Shown here in pieces: positions 55,002 through 64,000 of a stretch of DNA of 64,000 nucleotides (positions within the stretch are counted from its first letter, which is position 1; the number at the start of each line of letters is the position of its first letter). Source of the stretch: Pseudomonadota bacterium (GTDB lineage Bacteria > Pseudomonadota > Gammaproteobacteria > Burkholderiales > Thiobacillaceae); contig JAKBJA010000133.1 in the NCBI GenBank assembly GCA_021836225.1, positions 195,593-259,592 of the forward strand, given 5' to 3'. Both the position numbers and the translations under genes were made by a program. Under the pieces are notes generated by a model that saw only the letters and a list, made by a program, of their open reading frames with translations, did not search any database and was not told the origin of the DNA.

Positions 55002-55928
55002 ATGGCAAACGCTACACAAATAAGGTTGATCAATCAGGATGCGCTGGTCGGCGTGTTCTTCGCGCTGCTCGCGGCGGTTGGCTTCTCGGCCAAGGCCATC
55101 CTGGTCAAACTGGCCTACCTGGACCGCGTCGACGCGGTGACGCTGCTGGCCCTGCGCATGGCGTTCGCGGTCCCGTTCTTCATCGGCGTTGCAGTGTGGG
55201 CCCGGCGCCAGCATGCCGAGCCGCTCAGCCGGCACGACCGCATTCTTGTCGTGATACTGGGCCTGATCGGCTATTACCTGTCCAGTTTCCTGGACTTTCT
55301 CGGGTTGCAATATATCTCCGCCGGGCTGGAGCGGCTGATCCTGTTCCTGTATCCGACGATGACAGTGATCCTGTCGGCACTGCTCACCAAGCGTGCCATC
55401 AGCAGGACGGTCATGGCAGCGATGGCGGTGTGCTACGCGGGGATTGCGCTGGTGTTCTTCCACGACGTGGGAACGCTGCAGGGCGGGATCGTGGTGGGGG
55501 CCTCGCTGGTGTTCGCCAGCACCCTGTCCTACTCGGTCTATCTGGTGGGCGCGGGCCATGCCATCGCGCGGATCGGCACGGCGCGCTTCACGGCCTACGC
55601 GATGATCGTGGCGACTTCGGCCAGCGTGTTGCAGTTCGCATTCACGCATCCGCTCCAAGCGCTCGAGGTGCCGGCGCGGGTAGTCGAACTCGCCCTGGCC
55701 ATGGCGATCTTCTCCACGCTGCTGCCGGTGTTCCTGCTGTCGCACGCCATCCGCCGCATCGGTTCCGGCAGCACGTCGCTGATCGGATCCATCGGGCCGG
55801 TCAGCACCCTTTTCATGGCCTATGTGTTCTTGCAGGAGCGCCTGTCCGTATCGCAGGTCGCGGGGTCTGCGCTGGTGCTGGCCGGCGTCATCCTCGTCGG
55901 GCTGCACAGCCGGCGCGGGGGGACGTGA
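55002..55928 (+). CDS. EamA/DMT-family transporter
   Basis: A 308-residue protein with ten predicted membrane helices in two EamA repeats (first about 15-150, second about 160-300). Signatures include GFSAKAILVKLAYL and the repeated ISAGLERLILFLYP pattern. It should move a small metabolite across the inner membrane, but the substrate is unknown. The ATG at 55002 is chosen because the upstream extension is not hydrophobic and lacks a ribosome site. A palindromic element begins ten bases after its stop. Confidence 0.85.
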   Translation: MANATQIRLINQDALVGVFFALLAAVGFSAKAILVKLAYLDRVDAVTLLALRMAFAVPFFIGVAVWARRQHAEPLSRHDRILVVILGLIGYYLSSFLDFLGLQYISAGLERLILFLYPTMTVILSALLTKRAISRTVMAAMAVCYAGIALVFFHDVGTLQGGIVVGASLVFASTLSYSVYLVGAGHAIARIGTARFTAYAMIVATSASVLQFAFTHPLQALEVPARVVELALAMAIFSTLLPVFLLSHAIRRIGSGSTSLIGSIGPVSTLFMAYVFLQERLSVSQVAGSALVLAGVILVGLHSRRGGT

Positions 55929-55937
55929 CGCAGGCTG

Positions 55938-56098
55938 GCAGCCTGTCGGGCTTAAAGGAAATCGGCTGCAAATTTGCCTGGCCGGTTCATATTTCGCCGC
56001 TTTATTGGGCAATAGAACGACTATTGCCCTGCAAAATCGTCAAAATCTGTCCTCACCCAGCCAAATTTTCGCTTCGATTCTTTAAGTCCGACAGGCTG

Positions 56099-56099
<1 letters not shown>
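55938..56099. mobile_element. 162-bp palindromic MITE-like element
   Basis: Terminal inverted repeats of 20 bp (55938-55957 and 56080-56099, GCAGCCTGTCGGnCTTAAAG) differ at one position. The whole element is an imperfect palindrome centred on a perfect 9-bp hairpin GGGCAATAG-AACGA-CTATTGCCC at 56006-56028. It has no coding capacity. It separates two convergent genes, and its right end meets the stop codon of the DUF2069 gene. Confidence 0.8.
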
Positions 56100-58601
<2,502 letters not shown>

Positions 58602-58608
58602 GGCGGTT

Positions 58609-59463
58609 TCAGTCGAACACGACGGTCTTGTTGGCGTACACCAGCACGCGGTTGTCGAGGTGCCATTTCACCGCGCGCGACAGCACCACCTTTTCCAGGT
58701 CGGCGCCCTTGTTGATCAGGTCGTCGAGGCTGTCGCGGTGCGAGATGCGCGCCACGTCCTGCTCGATGATGGGGCCGTCGTCGAGCGTCTCGGTGACGTA
58801 GTGCGCGGTGGCGCCGATCAGCTTGACCCCGCGCTCGAACGCCCGGTGGTAGGGCTTGGCACCGTGGAAGGCCGGCAGGAAGGAATGGTGGATGTTGATG
58901 ATGCGGTTGGGATAGTGGCGGATGAATTCCGGCGACAGCACCTGCATGTAGCGCGCCAGCACGATGAAGTCGATGTGCTGGTCGCGCAGGATCGCCAGCT
59001 GGATCTGCTCGGCCTCGTGCTTGGCGTCCTTGTGCACGACCAGGTGCTGGAACGGCACGTGGTTAGCCTCGGCCAGCCAGCGCGTGTCCTCGTGGTTGCT
59101 GAGGATGATCGGCAGCTCGCAGTGCAGCCCGCCGCTCTGGTAGCGGTAGAGCAGGTCGGCCAGGCAGTGGTCGAACTTCGACACGAACACCGCCATGCGC
59201 GGCTTGCGGCTCGATTCGGCGAGCCGCCAGGTCATGCCGAAGCGCGCGGCGATGGGGCCGAAGGCGGCGGCGAAATCGGCCAGGTCGAGGTTGAAGTCCG
59301 CCAGCTCCCATTCCACCCGCATCAGGAACAGCTTCAGCTCGGCGTCCTGGTGCTGGTCGGCGTGCAGGATGTTGGCGTTGTGCGCCAGCAGGAAATCGGC
59401 AATGGCGGCGACCAGGCCTTTCTGGTCGGGGCAGGAAATCAGCAGGACGGCGGTATGACGCAT
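58609..59463 (-). CDS. purU: Formyltetrahydrofolate deformylase
   Basis: A 284-residue protein. An N-terminal ACT domain (HTAVLLISCPDQKGLVAAIADFL) is followed by the formyltransferase fold with LARYMQVLSPEFI, INIHHSFLPAFHGAKPYHRAF and GATAHYVTETLDDGPIIEQD. It hydrolyses 10-formyltetrahydrofolate to formate and tetrahydrofolate, supplying formate for PurT and balancing one-carbon pools. The ATG at 59463 is the start of a four-gene minus-strand operon. Confidence 0.96.
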   Translation of the reverse strand: MRHTAVLLISCPDQKGLVAAIADFLLAHNANILHADQHQDAELKLFLMRVEWELADFNLDLADFAAAFGPIAARFGMTWRLAESSRKPRMAVFVSKFDHCLADLLYRYQSGGLHCELPIILSNHEDTRWLAEANHVPFQHLVVHKDAKHEAEQIQLAILRDQHIDFIVLARYMQVLSPEFIRHYPNRIINIHHSFLPAFHGAKPYHRAFERGVKLIGATAHYVTETLDDGPIIEQDVARISHRDSLDDLINKGADLEKVVLSRAVKWHLDNRVLVYANKTVVFD

Positions 59464-59758
59464 GGGCGGACCGGTTTGGTTTTTTGCGTCATCATAACCA
59501 ATATTCCCCTGATCCTCTTCAGGCACGCGGCCGCGCCGCACAAGGATTCAGCAGCCTTTGCGCGGCGCGGGCAACATGCGCGCCTGCGAATAAACTGAAT
59601 TTCCACGCATTCATCGGCCTGCCCGGGCGTTTCGGGGCGGCAGGCCTTGCCCACCGCGGCGCTGTGCAAACTTTAGGCATCCCGCGCGGCAAAAACTTTG
59701 ATTTGTCTTGGGATTTTTGCGCCCGCAAAAAATGTCGTGCGGATCAGCCGAATCCGGG
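59464..59758. other. Intergenic region between divergent purU and nrdA
   Basis: About 295 bases, no convincing gene. The part from 59759 holds the nrdA promoter; the purU promoter must lie in the rest but was not recognised. Confidence 0.4.
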
Positions 59759-59786
59759 TTGACATGCCGGGCAGGACACCTAGAAT
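59759..59786 (+). promoter_or_regulatory. Sigma-70 promoter of nrdA
   Basis: Perfect TTGACA at 59759-59764, a 16-base spacer and TAGAAT at 59781-59786. Predicted transcription start about 59793, about 140 bases before the ATG. Confidence 0.75.
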
Positions 59787-59808
59787 TTGTATCCAGCCCC
59801 CGCCAGCA

Positions 59809-59824
59809 CCACAATATGTTGTGA
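59809..59824. promoter_or_regulatory. Putative NrdR box
   Basis: CCACAATATGTTGTGA resembles the NrdR consensus ACAC-wATAT-wwGTGT and sits about 20 bases after the predicted nrdA start, well placed for repression. A weaker possible second site TGTGCATAAGGTGTGG follows at 59854-59869; the spacing (45 bp centre to centre) is not the usual 31. Two DnaA-box-like 9-mers (TGTGAATAA 59820-59828, TGTGCATAA 59854-59862) lie in the same region. Confidence 0.6.
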
Positions 59825-59935
59825 ATAAACCTGTTGGCGAGGCTTGGGCAAGCTGTGCATAAGGTGTGGATGTTTCGCGCCCCGGCAGGCTGGCCCAGGA
59901 TTTTCGTTATACCCACCACCAAGGAGCCCCCATCG

Positions 59936-62845
<2,910 letters not shown>

Positions 62846-63342
62846 GAGGTAGTGAGGAGGAGGGGCAGCACCAAAGAAGAGGCAAACCTGGTCGATGGAT
62901 GCGGTCGTGATATGCGACGGTTCGTTGGCCGGGGGTAGCCCGGCGGCTAGTCACTTTTCTTGTCTCGCCAAGAAAAGTAACCAAAAGAAGGCGACCCCGC
63001 TGCGCCACCCCTTCGGGGCGGGCCTCGACTGAACCGAGCCATCGGGGCGGCTGCGCAACTCGCCCTGGCAGGGCACACAAAACGTGCCCTGCTGCGGAGC
63101 TCGAACAGTGCTCGCCTTCATCCCCGCTGACTCGATTCAGTCGAGGTGGCGCAGAAGGGGGACCGGTGTGCAGAAGTTAGCGGGTGTTATCCGTTAGCCG
63201 TTCGGGCTTCGATGGCAGACCACGAACTCACTACCGTTCGTGCTGAGCCTGTCGAAGCACTGCCAGCCAGAAGACCGTGCAACAAAGATTGAAAGTCGGT
63301 GGTCACCCACCGTGGTTACAAGAACCAAAGGAGATTTGAACG
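62846..63342. repeat. Repeat-rich region between nrdA and nrdB
   Basis: About 500 bases, no gene. A 10-bp inverted repeat ACTTTTCTTG/CAAGAAAAGT (62953-62978) belongs to a widespread proteobacterial repeat with AAGTAACCAAAAGAAGGCGA. A hairpin CAGGGCAC/GTGCCCTG lies at 63069-63091. A 16-bp inverted repeat CCTCGACTGAACCGAG (63023-63038) matches 63131-63146 with one mismatch, flanked by a second pair CTGCGCCACC/GGTGGCGCAG. A CCTGTCGAAG-type repeat is at 63232-63260. Confidence 0.75.
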
Positions 63343-64000
63343 ATGCTGAATTTTGAAGAAGACTTCACCCCCGCCGCCAAGCCCCTGGACGTGCCGTCCT
63401 TTCTGCGCAAGGAATCCGCCGCGCCGGTCGGGGCCGACGGGGTCGCCGAAGCCACCGCCGCACCGCAGGCCCGCCGCGTGCAGGCCGCCGACAAGCGCGT
63501 GATCAACGGCGCGACGGATGTGAACCAGCTCGTCCCCTTCAAGTACAAATGGGCGTGGGAAAAATACCTCGCCGGCTGCGCCAACCACTGGATGCCGCAG
63601 GAAGTGAACATGAGCCGCGACATCGCGCAGTGGAAGGACCCCACCGCCCTGTCCGAAGACGAGCGCCGCCTGGTCAAGCGCAACCTCGGCTTCTTCGTCA
63701 CCGCCGATTCGCTGGCCGCCAACAACATCGTGCTCGGCACCTATCGCCACATCACCGCGCCCGAGTGCCGCCAGTACCTGCTGCGCCAGGCGTTCGAGGA
63801 GGCCATTCACACCCACGCCTACCAGTACATCGTGGAAAGCCTGGGCCTGGACGAAGGCGAGATCTTCAACGCGTATCACGAAGTCGCCAGCATCCGCGAC
63901 AAGGATGACTTCCTCATCCCCTTCATCGACACGCTCACCAACCCCGAATTCAAGACCGGCACCCCCGAGGCCGACCAGGCCCTGCTGAAGTCGCTGATCG
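63343..64000 (+). CDS. nrdB: Ribonucleoside-diphosphate reductase class I, beta subunit (partial, 3' end outside window)
   Basis: The first 219 residues of NrdB. The dimetal and radical site is visible: Asp122 in [11 protein letters not shown], and the set Glu153-x2-His156-x3-Tyr160 in [11 protein letters not shown], so a tyrosyl radical (class Ia type) is expected. [27 protein letters not shown] and [15 protein letters not shown] resemble Pseudomonas-type NrdB. A GGAGA ribosome site precedes the ATG at 63343. It is separated from nrdA by about 500 bases of repeats, so it may have a separate transcript or a long spacer in the operon. Confidence 0.96.
   Translation, partial: MLNFEEDFTPAAKPLDVPSFLRKESAAPVGADGVAEATAAPQARRVQAADKRVINGATDVNQLVPFKYKWAWEKYLAGCANHWMPQEVNMSRDIAQWKDPTALSEDERRLVKRNLGFFVTADSLAANNIVLGTYRHITAPECRQYLLRQAFEEAIHTHAYQYIVESLGLDEGEIFNAYHEVASIRDKDDFLIPFIDTLTNPEFKTGTPEADQALLKSLI

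Overview
The window is a dense, GC-rich bacterial chromosome segment with about 70 genes and very short intergenic gaps. Gene content and order point to a betaproteobacterium. The markers are the run ilvB-ilvH-ilvC-psd-pssA-leuA, adjacent aat and bpt leucyltransferases, hrcA divergent from nadK-recN, a complete rsx/rnf operon next to nth, a ccoI-ccoS pair for cbb3 oxidase assembly, and PEP-CTERM proteins. Three tandem DUF2173 proteins, tandem small c-type cytochromes and several repeat families suggest a sulfur-oxidising Thiobacillus-like lineage. That genus-level guess rests on gene content only. No plasmid, phage or CRISPR locus is visible, so this looks like core chromosome with a few accessory patches.

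Layout. 1-4943 (minus): C-terminally cut FecCD/BtuC-type permease, lipoprotein cyclophilin, DsbA-like protein, ccoS and ccoI. 5415-10199 (plus): aat, bpt, lipoprotein metallopeptidase, thyA, folA, two small proteins and a zinc-ribbon PhnA/YjdM protein. 10322-12939 (minus): small coiled-coil protein, hemH, hrcA. 13084-17017 (plus): nadK, recN, secreted nuclease, two cytochromes c. 17175-19572 (minus): DUF2059, methyltransferase, deacetylase-like protein; facing away from it is a Pat-type protein acetyltransferase (19685-22363). 22376-30919 (minus): HDOD/receiver/GGDEF protein, DUF1841, nth, a 50-residue protein, rsxEGDCBA. 31240-43323: a PEP-CTERM protein, PDC-sensor/HAD pair, UPF0149, ECF-type membrane protein, hrpA, a phosphatidyltransferase-like enzyme, a diguanylate cyclase, a peroxiredoxin, tRNA-Arg(CCT) and a second PEP-CTERM protein (putative metalloprotease). 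43422-46667: tRNA-Glu, a small membrane protein, tRNA-Ala, a GlcD-type oxidase, SseB-like, DUF6231-like and RDD proteins. 46747-47869: DUF2173 trio. 48105-54631: branched-chain amino acid and phospholipid genes. 55002-59463: EamA transporter, then purU, a hypothetical, wrbA and DUF2069 on the minus strand. 59936-64000: nrdA and the 5' part of nrdB.

How it fits together. Several genes serve respiration and redox: cbb3 oxidase assembly, the Rsx/Rnf electron pump, cytochromes c, WrbA and peroxiredoxin. Nucleotide supply is represented by thyA, folA, purU and nrdAB. Two diguanylate cyclases, a sigma-28-like promoter and PEP-CTERM genes hint at surface and motility control. The most interesting signals are: near-perfect sigma-54 -24/-12 elements in front of both PEP-CTERM genes; the DUF2173 triplet; a mirrored inverted repeat that carries the -10 boxes of divergent hrcA and nadK right at their start codons; a leucine-rich 29-codon ORF before leuA; and a 162-bp palindromic MITE-like element at 55938-56099.
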